Assembly: GCA_000310025.1 (NCBI GenBank) | Contig: FN649737.1 | Location: forward strand, 1,141,367 to 1,205,366 | Length of the DNA: 64,000 bases | Origin: Ectocarpus siliculosus | Lineage: Eukaryota; Sar; Phaeophyceae; Ectocarpales; Ectocarpaceae | Reading direction: 5' to 3' | Part shown: positions 11,761-26,211 of the stretch, in pieces | Numbering within the stretch: position 1 is the first letter of the stretch | How the letters are laid out: each line of letters begins with the position of its first letter | The notes under the pieces: model-generated | The model's input: the letters and a program-made list of their open reading frames with translations, nothing else | The model's database searches: none | Told to the model about the DNA's origin: nothing | Position numbers and translations under genes: made by a program

Positions 11761-14700
11761 TATTTGGATTGTTCTCAGCGTTGTTTGGGTTGTTTTTAGC
11801 CTTGGTTGGTTTTCGCTTTCTTTAGTGCCTTTAGCGTTTGGTCACGACCTGTAGGTGTTTCGCGCCCATTGTTGTCGCTTATTCGCTGCCGTGGCGACTG
11901 CGTGAGTGGCGTATCTTCTCGTTTTTTTTTCGATACCGGTCTGTTTTATCGTTCCGGCGGTGAGATCCTTCTTTTTGTCGTTCTGACGGCCTTTGTTTTC
12001 TTCTAGCTTTCTTACTTTCTTCGTGTTTTCCTTTCTTCGGTTTCGACCTTGTTCCGGTCGTCATCGGCTTTTCTTAGCCCCGTCAGTTCCTTTAGGTGTC
12101 TTCTTGTTGTTTAGAAGAAGTCAAACGATGGTCTTGCGACCCATCGAGTGAGAGGTGTGGGAGGGTGAATTGTGCTGTTTTGGAGCTCCACATCCTCGAT
12201 ACTTTCATTTAGAGACTCGACAATAATTGCTTGCCAAGACTCCGAGGTTTTATAGTATCTGCGTATGAGAACCTCCAGGTTGGGCTAGTATTATAGGATT
12301 CAGATGTGTAGACGGAACATAGAAGAGAATGGTTCCTTCTAGAAGGCGCGGAGAGATGTAACTCCCCGCGGAAGGATAAGACAGGGGACAGGACCTAGTA
12401 GCCCCTGCTTGTACTGAGGATCCTGCGCCCCTTGGTGTCATTCCTACCGATACCCAAGGCAACAGCTACTGCTGCTGCTGCTGTTCTGCAAGAGTAATAA
12501 CAAGTGATTTCATCTTCACGGGTCAACCAGACTTCTTCACGCGTGCATACCACCACAGTACTGTGTGGCCAAGAAGATATCTGCGTGCGTGTTCGTGACA
12601 AGCCGACGCATAATAAGCAGAATAGCTTCTAGGAATAACATAAGGAGAGTTAGACAAGGCACTTTGGACTTTGTATTTGGGCGGAACGTCATTTAAGAGA
12701 AACGACGAGATTGTTTACGGATTCGACTTGAGTTTCTGACTGGGTTGGCAAACAACATCACCACACCATAAGAATAACTAGGGTAGAGAGAGACCCCCTC
12801 GTTGGCGGGCATAAATTCGAAACTACATGTAAATAAATGTGTACTTCGTTCGAGGGGGGCTCATAAAATGGCGGGGCATATGAAGCATTTCAACACGTTG
12901 AGGGCGATCCTTCTCTATTGCAGGGACTCACCCAACCCCGAAGGTGTACGAGCAAGCTCGCAGCAAGGATCTGGACGACATCGCCGTAGCCGTGAATGAC
13001 AGGGCAAAACGGCTGCGTACCTGGAGCGCCAAACTGTCAAGCTCGTTTAGACAACATTCGTGTTGCAGTAGTCTAAGATGGAGCTGTTACAATGAATAGC
13101 CGGGGGTAGCCCCGGCCTCATCTGAAGCGCTTTCCCTCTTTACCCAGGGAGGGTATGTATTTGTGGGGTCAAGGATGACGTAGTTTGGGGCGGTGATGAA
13201 GATGATTGTTCAAGTCTGGATGGAAAAGAGAGTCCATCCATCGACGACGTGGAATGAAAGAAGGGAAGAAGAAAAGAAGAAAACAAACATCATTCTCCCC
13301 GTTTTTGACTGAAGACCCACTCGACGTTCGCATTACTACGAAATAGTGTGGACAAAACAGGAGGCCGTCGGCCGTGACCATGGTATCCATGGTCGGCAGG
13401 AATTTGGGCAGGAATGGTAAGGCCACTCTTTGACAGGTAGACGGGGAAGCGTGAAGCGCCGCAAATACCCCGGTCGACAAATACGGGAGAGAATGACCGA
13501 GGGCAGGTCGGAAAATGACAATTCTGTCGGAAGACTTGTGTCTATATCTCCTTGTATTACTGTTGTTGCCGTTCTTGTTGTAGTTCAAATATCGAACCCA
13601 TTAATACGGAGAGTCGAGCCAGAGCTGCTGGCACCCTCGGCTCATTGGCGTCGAGACTTCAGAACGACTTCGTGTATGTGTTTCTCGAAAAACGACCGAG
13701 CACGCAAGCATGCGAGGGCGTCACCTTGCCTACGGGGGTAGGTGCCCTCTCGCGCTTGACACTCGGGAGGGCTAACCCTTGGACGAGGTACAAGATCACC
13801 CCCCCCCCGTGCTGGGAGGGACTTGCGGTCTGATCTCGAGGCGGTCTGTGGCTCTGTGTTTCGAGGATAAGAGGAGCGCCGTCCGACTTGCACAGCGACG
13901 AAAAGGAGGAGTAAATGTTGGCGAAGGGGGGACTTCCGTGCACGTTCGGGTGAAGCACAGCAAGATACAATACTGTGTTGAGTGAGTGTTCCGAAGCTCG
14001 CCGGGTGTGAAGGCCCCAAATCTCGTATCGCATGAAGTCTTTAGACCCTCGCCGAAAATTGCAAAGCCCTAGAGCCAGAACTCAGTGCAACTACTCACGA
14101 AGACGCAGTGCAGTCGCGCGTTGTTGCAATCAATACGGCCGAATTCCGTACGTTTTGGGAGAAGATCGACTGCGTACGCCGATCGGATTTGCCCACATGC
14201 CTCTGGTGCATTGTCTCAATTCAAATATTGGTTTTCCTTCAAGGTGTCCAAATTTGGTACTTCGCACATGGTACGGAGAACACCAACAACACAACCAACA
14301 ACAAGAATGTACGTCTGCATTTTCATGCTGTAGTAGCACACCCACAGACATGTACATGATGGGAAAAGTGAACATCTTCTAATTGTCTGCGGGGTGCGAA
14401 CAAAAGCTTTAAAAGTACGCAACAACCAATCTGTAGCAGAAGCCTTGCATGGTTACTCAAAATCATCACATTTCCCAGACTGTGTAGCGTTCTGACCACC
14501 AATCAACGCTCACCTCCTGCGCTCCCCTCCCCGCTGCTCCGTCTCGAAAGGACGCCTGGTCAATGTTCACATGACTTCAAGCGAGCATCAAAATGCCCCC
14601 CCCCCACCCACCCCCGATGTAGATCCAGGAACCGCTAATATCCCCCCCTGCTAATGGCCTTCATATGTAGGTCAGGTTCCGCTCGGTTTGAGACCAAAGA

Positions 14701-15313
14701 AAACAGCGATCACAAACTCTTTATTCACAGAGCCACCACCCACGTACAATGGCAAGAACAGCATGACCATCAACATGACGGTTCATCGAGAACACGGTTC
14801 CTCAAACGCAAACTCACAAAATTGGCTTGCGCCACATGAACAGATCGAAGGACGTCAGCAATAAGCAAAAAAATAAACACTTCCAACAAAAACACTACCG
14901 TACGGATGGTGAAAGTCAACCGCCCACTGTTGCAACTGTGTCAGGCAATCACTAAAAATCAATGGGGACTTGAACGATCAAAATCAACTTTCACGGTTCC
15001 TCCACTGGCCAACTCAAGCACTGCTGCCGAATTTGCAACGGCTAGAACCCGATCGCGACGCAAGGATTGCCGGGGGTACCCCTCCCCACCCTTCCACCCC
15101 AACTGGGCGAAAGCTGCCCCGGTGCTTGCATACAATTGTGTTGCGTCTCCAACAAATGTGACAATGCACGCCAGGGGGAGACCCGCAGTAGATGCTAGGC
15201 GAGTACATATACTCCCAGATCATCGCCGCCACCGCCGCCCACAACGCTGCGTGCTGTACTATTTTCCGCTGCGCCTAGACGTTCCTCTATCGTTCTCATC
15301 AACAGCAGCCCCT
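11761..15313. other. Gene-free stretch between retroelement fragment and the GH95 gene
   Basis: No recognisable coding exon on either strand. C runs lie at about 13800, 14595 and 14643. Short GCT/CAG runs occur near 12470. A perfect palindrome around CCATGGTATCCATGG sits near 13378. The part just below 15314 should contain the 3' untranslated region of the GH95 gene. Confidence 0.45.
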
Positions 15314-18300
15314 TCAAGGACCAGCCGCAAAAAAACGCGCCTCCTCTCCCGTCCGCAACGACTCCATGCTCACAGAATACCAATATATGCCTCCCTCGAG
15401 AACGCCTCGCTCGTTCGATGGAAACCCTGCCTCATTCTGTTCAATCACTTCGTTGCCGTCGACGTCCAACAGTACCAGCACCGCGGTCAGCTGCGTCCGG
15501 CTCAGTACTCTCAGTCGCGGTGGCTTAACGCCAAGCGGCCTGCCATGGCTCTTGTCGCCATTTCCGGCACCTGCAGCAGCAGAGGTGCTCTCCACGAGCC
15601 GAAGAGAAGCCGCAGAAAGTTCGCCCCCGTTCCATACCACATCCACTTCGTACCCGCCCCTAGTTCTCAGCCCGCGGAACGTACCGGCTGGCCACTCATC
15701 CGGCAGGGCTGGGAGGAGGCGCACATCTACGGTATCTGAGGTAGAGAGCGGGCCTTGCTCGCTTGAGCTGTTGGAAAAGAGATTGCCGGCCGCACAGGAG
15801 CCAGCGGTAGGGGGTCGACCCGATAACGACGTCGGATGGGCCAGGCAGGACGGGGGGAGGGGGATTATTCTCACTTGTTACTTGCCCTTGGTCGTTTGAC
15901 GATTGACCACAGCTCTCTCATGATAAACACTTCCTGCAGTCGGGTGTTCTTGGCGTTTCTCTGTATGTTTCCTCCATTTTCTATGCACACATACCAAAAT
16001 ATATGTTAGTCTTGTCTCCCTTCTAATTGGCATTTTGGGCTTACCACCATCTACCTCCCAGTCACAACGATTGTTTTGTCACTGTAGCAACTCTCTCATG
16101 ATAAACACCTCCTGCAGTCGGGTGTTCTTGGCGTTTCTCTGTATGTTTCCTCCATTTTCTATGCACACATACCAAAATATACGTTAGTCTTGTCTCCCTT
16201 CTAATTGGCATTTTGGGCTTACCACCATCTACCTCCCAGTCACAACGATTGTTTTCTCACTGTAGCAACTCTCTCATGATAAACACTTCCTGCAGTCGGG
16301 TGTTCTTGGCGTTTCTCTGTATGTTTCCTCCATTTTCTATGCACACATACCAAAATATATGTTAGTCTTGTCTCCCTTCTAATTGGCATTTTGGGCTTAC
16401 CACCATCTACCTCCCAGTCACAACGATTGTTTTCTCACTGCAGCCGAATTCGCTAAACTTACCTGCGCCACAATCAACGTTTTAACCATCGCTTTTTTAA
16501 TACTGTAGCACATTTTGCAATGACACGAATCTTATTATATTTTGCCTTGTCACATCGGCCATGTCTTCGAACTTTCTTCCTCCGCTGTCATGCTGTGTAC
16601 TGGTACGTCTCTTCCTCTGTTTCTTGCAAGTCTAGGTCCCCTACTCGAAATAAAACAATATTTTTCTCACAGTCCATTGGGCCATGGAGAAAGCAAGAGT
16701 TGCCGTTCTCTTTGCGTCATGGAGACTACACCTCCAAGTATTTTCTGTCGTTCGCTACCTTCCTTTCCCTTTCGGGTGTCACAATCATGACAGCGTCCGC
16801 GTATTTCCATGGCAACTCTCTTTTATCCTCCAAAGGATTCCATCCCGTATCTCCCGTTCATTACGCCTGATCTGTTGCCATGTTTTCTGATGTACTGCGG
16901 CATCCAATCATATTTCTGCTGCCTCCCTTGCTGATTTTCCCATATCCCCATGTTAGTTCCCCCCCCTCCCGGTGTTTGCCGTCGGGGTTGGGTTTTCGTC
17001 GCTTGGCAACGACGTTGTAAAACAAGCCCCCCCCCTCGGTGTTCATAATGGTGGTCGAGTAGATCATGTTGTGCGGGGTAGAGAAACCTCACTCCGCGCA
17101 AGGGGGATGATCGCACCACGTTGTGTTAAATTGGTCAAGCACCCTCGAGGCAGTTACACAGTGCTCATAACTGTCTCTGGAAGTGAATGCACCAGAAAAT
17201 AAATTAAGTCATACGCAGCTGTCATCCGTACGCAAGGAAGTAAGCACAAGATGCCCAACACCCTTAGCAAGATGCAGCGCACCCTTCATGCGACTCGCCG
17301 AATACCTCACGGCGCTTCGCGCTTGGCGATGTGAGAGCCTGGTCCGGTGAGAACCCGGCGTGCTCCGTCCCGGCTTTGTAGGGATGCGAGGTCAATGGTC
17401 TAACGACTACGGCATGCACGACTATGAGTACCCCCCCCCCCTCATGTTAGTTTTGGCTGCAAGATGTCCTTCGGGCATTGGGCCAACAGTACTCCCCTTC
17501 AACTTCCTCACACCCCTACTAGGTTTCAGTGGAAACATTCCCACGGCAAATCTATCGTATTCCTCTAATAGCTGCTGTCATCTGCACTGTTTCAGGCTGC
17601 CTGGACGACGTATCCTCTCCTTCCCTATATTTGTGTATCCTCTGGTTTGGTAAGTACGCATCGCGTCACCCCGCTACACTCGTCGTTGTATGAGCACATG
17701 GGGGGGTGGCGAAAAAGAACGACATGGAGAGAAAAAGATAACAAAGAGGTAGTGTCACCCCCTCAGTAAGGCAGCACGCCAGCGTGCATTTCCGCGACTC
17801 CTGCGGTCCGGCCACAACAGCGCGAGGATGCAAATTACCTCACCTTGCCGAATGCCGATATTGACTCTGAAGCAACATCTCGTTCACGCCCGCGAGGAAA
17901 CCAAGGTTACCGTCGATCTGAAATGCCGCCCCGTCTCCAGTGACAAGGCCCTCCTCTTTCTTTTTCTTGCTGCTCGTTGCAGTCATGGGCGAAAAACAAC
18001 AGGAACGGAAGAAAAGGAGCAGGGGGAGGGGGGGTGAGGCTAGCGCGCCATACTTCACTCTTGGAAAGAGGGGCTCCACCGACGAGCTACAACAGCATCA
18101 GTTGATTACAATCGACCACCCTAGGATTGGGAGCTAGGGTTGATAGGGAGCTACGGTTGATAAGCTCGTCCTTCGTGCTGTCAAAACAAATACTCCCGGC
18201 ACCACCTTTTTTGGGAAAGTTAGCCTGTGACCACGGGAATCGATCCCGTCAAGTGCTAGACTAGTACGGACAGAAGAAGGTACTGGGCAGAGAGAACGGA

Positions 18301-21300
18301 ACGATTTTTGATGTGAAGAGAACAACAACAACAACAACAACCTCCATTGCTCATACGAAATCGATAGGTATTCGCATAGAAACTAAAACAGGCGTGGTCC
18401 CAGGCTTCCCAGAGTGTTCCTCACTAAATACAAGACCCAGAGCGAATCTGCTTCTCGTGGCACAACAATGAAAAACTTATTGGTAGCATTAGACTACGGT
18501 AGGGGCAAAACAGAGTCCAACGCTCAAACTCGGGAGGCCTCTACAAAAAGCAGTAGATTACTTCAAGTGCCAAACGATGGTTTTGTACCAGAAGTCCCCC
18601 TGAAAATGACCTGGGCACGCTCACACTGCCGATGAATCCACGGTATGTTGAGTGTAGACGGGTATGTTGAATGTCGACGGGTCAGTTGAATGTAGACATT
18701 CCCGCTTACCAGGCACACCCACGCGTGGTAACGTCATTGCATTGTGTCGTATTCCCGCCTCGTTCGAAAAACAAACACAAGGACGCCCTAGTACAACAAA
18801 AGCTACCTCCACTCGTATCTAACCTCAAGCGCCGATTCTCTTCCTCCCGGAGTTCGTAGCAGCTAGAGCACTCCTCGAAGTCCTTGCCTCCGATTCTGCT
18901 CAAGGCAGGGTGTAGCGAGAATAGCGATCCCACGCACTGGTCGCGCAAAACACCTCTGAGGGAAGCCAGCGCCTCGGTTCCCTGAAACAGTCTGGCCTGA
19001 AGGTTCGCGAGCCAGGTCCTCGACCATGCCGTATGACCGCCTTTCGTTCAAAATTACAAAACCGGCGGAAAACATGAAAGTATACTACCACCTGTTGATG
19101 ATTCGTTGAACCTGGGTCATTTCTCGGGTAGGACACGCAGCACACAGCCTGAAATCAAGTTGAAATCACGCGGTGTTGTGGGTGGATACCCCGGCTTGGT
19201 ACCAAACACCAGTACGGAAGAGCCGTGCCTTGTATCAACAGTCAGGTAGCCAACGAAGGAAGGAATAGTTGGTTGGCACCGCATCAACACTTTGAACCAA
19301 GGTTGTAGGACCAGAGTGGCTAAGTGCAGTGCAGGTTTCATTGAGGCCGCCTGTGTGTCAAGAACTGTCGAAGGTGTCAGGCTTTGACCACGAATACAGT
19401 CCCAATCCAGTCCCAATCCAGGTAAGGCTTGCGTGTACCGTACGGAAGGCGAAGGTTCAGGTCCTTGGTCAGAAGGCAGACTTTTGCGAAATATGTATGC
19501 TGCCGCAATAAACGCCGAACAGAACGGCAGGAACACCGCGTGTAGCAATGGCAATTGTTCATGGTCACCCACCCGCATTGCTTATCTTGTACTGAACCGT
19601 AGCCGCCGCTGCGTCAAAGGCATCCTCCCCTTGAGACGGAGATATCTGGGGTCGGGAAAAAAAGGGGGGAATGTGGCATGTGAACGATATCCTGCGACAC
19701 TGTCTCAACTCGCTAGACGATCACCGTATCACTATCACTATCTACGGGCCCGGCATATGGTCCACCCGAGACACTTCTGACCATGCCACCAGCGTAACCT
19801 CGTTCCCCGGCAGAACCGACCATGGTGATCATTCCCTTTCGCCGACAACATGGCAAGGTATCGGTGTTCATCAATTGCACACCCCCCCGAAAGAACAGGC
19901 CAGCATCAAGAGCCAACCAAGCAAGGTGTTGGTTCTCTTAGTTCTCCGTGACGCAGCGGACCGCGTCTTGTGCTGGCAAGACGAGTGGTCACTTCCTAGG
20001 TCTCATGCTTTTCACGCACAACCAAAATCAATCCCACACCAAGAACGGCGACAGAGGGCGCGGAGGGGAACCTCTTTCACCGGAAACCGAACGCTTTTCA
20101 TGATCGCCAGCTACGAACTGAGTCTACCGCAGCCGCCCGGCGTGTGGAAGCACACTAAACAGAATAGAAAAAACATACCCGATGTGAGGACCAGGCTGGA
20201 GCCACTTCAACAATGGCCTTATTCAGCTTACCTTGCAAGAAAATAAACACAATTACGTGTCAGTGAGGGCCACTTGACTTGCAGCACAGGTGCCTTGAAA
20301 CTATTCCACCGGTCGAAAACCGGCCTCACCTTGTCAGACATCAATAATACGCAATGAACTACCAGCATCTCCTTGTGCGATCAGCCACCAAACACCCCGC
20401 CTTCGCACCTGAAACCCGGGGTAGAGGCCCCACAGACCGGAAAAATGTCGGTGTCCGGGATCGGGCAAATCCGACGTGTCGACGCCCCTGTACTCTCGTA
20501 TCATTCCGTCTCTTCCGACGGACGGGTGACCTCTGTTGGGAAGCTTCGAGAGCGCTTCCTGGGACCGTTCCGAAAGGCGGCGCAACCTCTCCGAAACTGC
20601 CAGGAAAGTGCTTCGCACGGGATTGTCGGTGGGGTTGACAAGGAGCTCTTCTTCTCGCCAAGGGCCTGAGTTGGGAAACGCCAGGGAACCATATAGAATT
20701 GGCGTTCGAGGGAAGGGGCGGGGGGGTGTACTCATAGTCGTGCATGCCGTAGTCGTTAGACCATTGACCTCGCATCCCTACAAAGCCGGGACGGAGCACG
20801 CCGGGTTCTCACCGGACCAGGCTCTCACATCACCAAGCGCAAAGCGCCGTGAGGTATTCGGCGAGTCGCATGAAGGGTGAGCTACATCCTGCTAAGGGTG
20901 TTGGGCATCTTGTGCTTACTTCCCTGCGTACGGATGACAGCTGCGTATGACTTACTTTATTTTCTGGTACTTTCACTTCCAGAGACAGTTGTAAGCACTG
21001 TGCAACTGCCTCGAGGAAGCTTGACCAATTTAACACAACGTGGTGCGATCATCCCCCTTGCGCGGAGTGAGGGTTCTCCACCCCGCACAACATGATCTAC
21101 TCGACCACCACTATGGTTACCGCCAAAAAAAAAACAGAGGTGAAAAAAAAACGGTAACCTGGTTGCCGAGTTCACGAAGTGAATTGGCTTCTTTTACAAC
21201 GTCGTTGCCAAGAGACGAAAACCCAATCCCGATGGCAAACACCGAGGGGGGGGCTTGTTTTACAACGTCGTTGCCAAGCGACGAAAACCCAGCCCCGATG

Positions 21301-24300
21301 GCAAACACCGGGGGGGGGTACGGGGGGGGGGGGGGGTNNNNNNNNNNNNNNNNNNNNNNNNNNNNNNNNNNNNNNNNNNNNNNNNNNNNNNNNNNNNNNN
21401 NNNNNNNNNNNNNNNNNNNNNNNNNNNNNNNNNNNNNGGGGGGGGGGGGGGGGTACCCATAATCCTGCATGCCGTAATCCTTAAACCATTGACCTCGCAT
21501 CCCTACAAAGCCGGGACGGAGCACGCCGGGTTCTCACCGGACCAGGCTCTCACATCACCAAGCGCGAAGCGCCGTGAGGTATTCGGCGAGTCGCATGAAG
21601 GGTGAGCTGCATCCTGCTAAGGGTGTTTGGCATCTTGTGCTTACTTCCTTGCATACGGATGACAGCTGCGTATGACTTACTTTATTTTCTGGTGCGTTCA
21701 CTTCCAGAGACAGTTATAAGCACTGTGTAACTGCCTCGAGGATGCTTGACCAATTTAACACAACGTGGTGCGATCATCCCCCTTGCGCGGAGTGAGGAGT
21801 GAGGAGTGAGGAAGGGGCGGGGGGGGGGGCATTGCGTATCGTAGTCAATGAGAGGTATGATCACGTGTAACTGTATTTACCTGCCTACAGAAAACTTGTT
21901 TGGTGACGGCGTTCCGATAAGTGTCCCTTGAACAAACAGCAATGACGTTGCATCTTATCGAAGCAATCAAATCCTGATCCACATGCGGATTAGACGGGAC
22001 AAGCAAACGAGCATTCGCCCATTCAACGGAAACGTTGCGACCACAGAGGAAAGCTGCGACGAAAAGATTCAAACGCCGAATTTTTAAAATATTTTTCAAC
22101 TCTACTGTTGTTTCCAGTTTCAACCGTTGTTGTCCCAATTTCCTCGGGGGTCGAAAAGTTCAGTGGATGGGTGAGATGTCCGTTTGCCCTTCAAGACTTG
22201 ACCTCGAATCTGGATATCTTTTAGGAACTGATATCTTCGATATCCCGGGGGCTGTATTCCATTTCTCCTTTCGTTTCTCGGGAAATATATTGTCTGTTAG
22301 GGAGGAATCAGTAACCAGGCCCACTCGAATGATGAATAACGCATCGATGGGTGCAGAATGTGACTGTCTTCGTGACAAAATCCTTGGACTAGACTACTTG
22401 TCCCGACACGTTCTTGTATTTCACCACTGATCGAACCACCGCCTTGCACAACAACCTCTGGCAGGCGAGCTTCATGGCAGTGCTGCTGTGGTTAACCATG
22501 GTCACGTCGTCGCATGCGCAAGAAAGTTTCTAAACTTCGGGAGCATGCCCCGCCGTTCAACCTGAGAGTAACCGCCTTGAAAGACGGCATGCCCATTGCC
22601 GATCACAGCTATCGTATCACTCGTCATCACACTGACATAACACGATTAACAAGACGGTTCCACCCTAGGTGCGACGCTCTTTTCCAACTTCGCTTCACAA
22701 CCTCGGCGACCCACGCCAACGGTTTCACGCCTACACCTCACACCTACGACCTGCATCCGCGGAAACGTCCCTGTACGACAGGCACCACATCTCCAAACCA
22801 CATGCACCAAAACTCCAGTATGCGGTTCATCACGTTGAATAAGAACATCCTCTACTTTGTAACCTCAAGCCTCGAGTCTCAAGTGATTTACCCTTGGGGT
22901 TGAAAAGCCTCGGAGCGTGTTCAGTCGCCCAGTCGGACAGTAGATCCGGCGAAGACGAGCTAGCTGTATCGAGCAGCGCTAGCCACACGGCGGCTTCCCG
23001 AGACGCGTCCACGAAGTTCTCTAGCAACTGCCGCACAATCGATACATCTTTCATATTGGGCCAAGAGGGTCCCATCGAGACCACAAAGGGGGGTGGGGGG
23101 GGCGGGGTGTGTCATTGTTGCCTGACACGGGTGTATGTGTGTACAAGGGGGGTCATGACACGACAGGCTAACGACGGTGAAAAAAATCCAAGGGATATCT
23201 GGCAAACAGCCGCCAAAAAGGACAAACTGCACCGGAAGCCGCATTTGGATTAATCATTTGGACGAATCAATACCAGACTTCAATGTTGCCGAAAAATACC
23301 ACAAAAACAATTGAAACAGAAAAACCGAATGTACGTGGCTTTACGGGAAAGCGCTTCGTTCTACCAGGGCTGTCACTCTCGTCGCACTAAATTATCTAGG
23401 CGGGAAAAGTATTGGAAACAAACCAAAGACGTGGTACGGAACAACGACGAAACGACATGCCACGCCATATGGTACGTACGTAAATTAGCGAACGAACACC
23501 GCGATGACCAATAACTACGACAAAAAAAGGTGAGAGGATTGCTTGACAGACACAACAGAAGAGGTGCTCACCGATGGCAGGACTCATGACAACAAAGGGA
23601 AACAACAGCTCGGGTGGTGGTTTTGGCTTCGGAACTGCTTTGCCGCTCTTCGCGGCCAGGGCGCGTCTGTCTTTTCCCTCGGCTGCGGCTGGAGGAGGGC
23701 GGTTCTGGAGAACGTTCTTAACGGCGGGGAGGCTGTTCTCCGGAGAGGTGCTCGGACCTGTGAGCAGGCACGTGCCGTCCCCTGTGATTAAAAGGTGGGC
23801 AAGGAGCAAGGGAGAGAGAGAGGGGGGGGGGGAGAGAGACAACATAGAGAGTCAGAGAGACAGACAGAGTCAGAGGGACAGAGGGACAGACAGAGAGAGA
23901 CAGAGAGAGACAGAGAGGCAGAGAGACCGCCAGACAGCCAGCCAGTCAGCTAGCCAGCCAGCCAGCCAGCCAGATAGGCAGACAGAGAAAAAGAGTGAGA
24001 TATACAGAGAGACAGCAAGATCTTGAATCTTTTCAACAACCACGCCAACAACCTTATGTGCTAAGGGCCGTGTCAGGAAACACGTCCGCAACCGTTTCAA
24101 TCAGCGACAGGGGCGATACTCGTGTCAACGATAAAACACCTGACAAGCGAGGAAGGTCATCAACGAAAACATTGACGACCAACCAAATTATTCAGCACCG
24201 CCGGCACCCACCTAACCCGTCGTCTGCCAAAACCATGTACTCCAGGAAAAACAAAACAGCGCCTTCGAGCACAGGCACAACGGACGCCAGCAGCACAGGT

Positions 24301-26137
24301 ACGTCTCTGCCGGGAGCAACAGGGTGCAAGGACGGGACGCGGAGTGGTTGGGATCGGGCGCGGTAGCTCTCATGAGAGGAAATCTTTCCGGGCATTGCGC
24401 TCATGAGCGGTTTGGGGGGGTTGACCTTGTCGTCTCCACCTACCATGACCATTTCAGCAGCCCCGACGTGTAAAAACGCCGAGGACCAACAGACACAACC
24501 AGCGGCGATGCTCCAAGATGTTGTTCATCGCAACGTTGTGGCGGCCCCGCAGGACTCCTTAGGCCCGCCTGACCAATCAGGTGGTTCTGCTTCACCTGGT
24601 GTACTCGTACGCCTCCCAGAGGTGGAGGGCCATCCATGCGCCGCACGTGGGACACAGGGCCCAGACCGCGTCACCGTGAGCGGCCGTCCCCCCCCACCTA
24701 TCCGTGTTGGCGTGGGAAACCCAGCCTCCGGCACGGTAGTAGCTGGAAAAAAAATATATATATATTGGCAGTAACACAATGAACGACGAAAACGACGATA
24801 GCGGACGCGAAGGTTGGGGGGAAAACCCGCGGCTGTCAACGAAGCGTCGTGAAGGGTAAGGTTTCTCTGATCACGGAGAACGTAAAGTGTTCAACAACGG
24901 TGTGCCGTGTTAGAATACCAACTTCACATTGGCCATGTCTAGTCTTACCACGTGTGTGGTTTGCTTCCTTGACAAATCTTGTCTCAACAGAGACAGCAAC
25001 ACGAAACAGGACGTGCGTGTCAAACCCCTTTGGAAGCCAAAGCCCTTCGTACTCTGAGTTGCAACACCACCACAACAGGGCGTAGAGCACTGAAACATTT
25101 GTCGACGACAGGGAGTCTTGTTCCTTGCCATGGGTGTGCTTTGTCGCTTGCCATTGTTGGCCAAGGGAAGGGCCTATACGCAGGGAGTCATGACAACATA
25201 ACTCAACAGCCCAAAGTAGAGAAGCTCCGAGAGAGCCCGGTACTCCCTACCTGTGCGCCGTTTGCCTCCCACCGTCGCTCAGCGCCTCTACAAAAGGAAC
25301 GAGGGGTGCGGCGCACTCTGGTAGCCCCGCCGTGTGTGCGCCCCAGTAGTTCATCTGGAAGAGGCATGCGCGGAGAGGGTGGGTGGGTGGATAGGCTTCC
25401 GACACAACGTTCCTAGATGATGCATAACCTAGTAGCCCTGAGCCTGTACTCTTTTCAGATGCGAGGTGGGAGGGGATTACCGGTACGCCTGCAAGAACTT
25501 TTTGGGGGTTGCCTGGACACGACCATTCTGCCACTGCTGCTGTCGATTGTCACAGGCTGGGCACGGTGTTACCATCGACAAACAAAGCGGAGGGAGTCTA
25601 CACGGTAGCAAACAAAAGCCAGCACAATCGCGATCCTAACACACGCTTTTATAATGAGCAAGGAGCGCATATTTCTTTCTTATTTCGCGCCCGGAGGGTT
25701 GTTTCCTCGCCTCTCTTGCATGGCCAAACCCACCGCATAAAACGCGTCACTCTCTTCCGAGGTGCCACAAGACAGAGAGAGAGGTTGATCAATCACAGTC
25801 ACCACCACCTCATGCTGTAAGGGTTGCTGTGCAAACTACTTGTGACGCAAAGGATGAGTCATGATTCACTCATGCGGCACCTGCAAGTTGATGTTCATGT
25901 GGTAGTCCCCTTCCCACTTGGCCTGTAGAGAGTTCGCCCAGATCCCTTGTAGGTTAAGAGGCCTTCCCCCCGGACGGCTACCGCTGATCATGAGGTACCT
26001 TCGCACGTTGGCGAGGGTCGCGAGGGGAAAAAACACGCCGATGAGGAGGCAGAGAGAGAGAGAGACAGAGAAACAGACAGAGACGGAGACAGAGAGACAG
26101 AGAACAGAGAGAAGACAGACAGAGAGAGAGAGACAGA

Positions 26138-26211
<74 letters not shown>

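Noticed and set aside
15911-16442. CRISPR array
   Set aside because: The 178-bp units are contiguous and nearly identical, with no spacers, and the DNA is eukaryotic.
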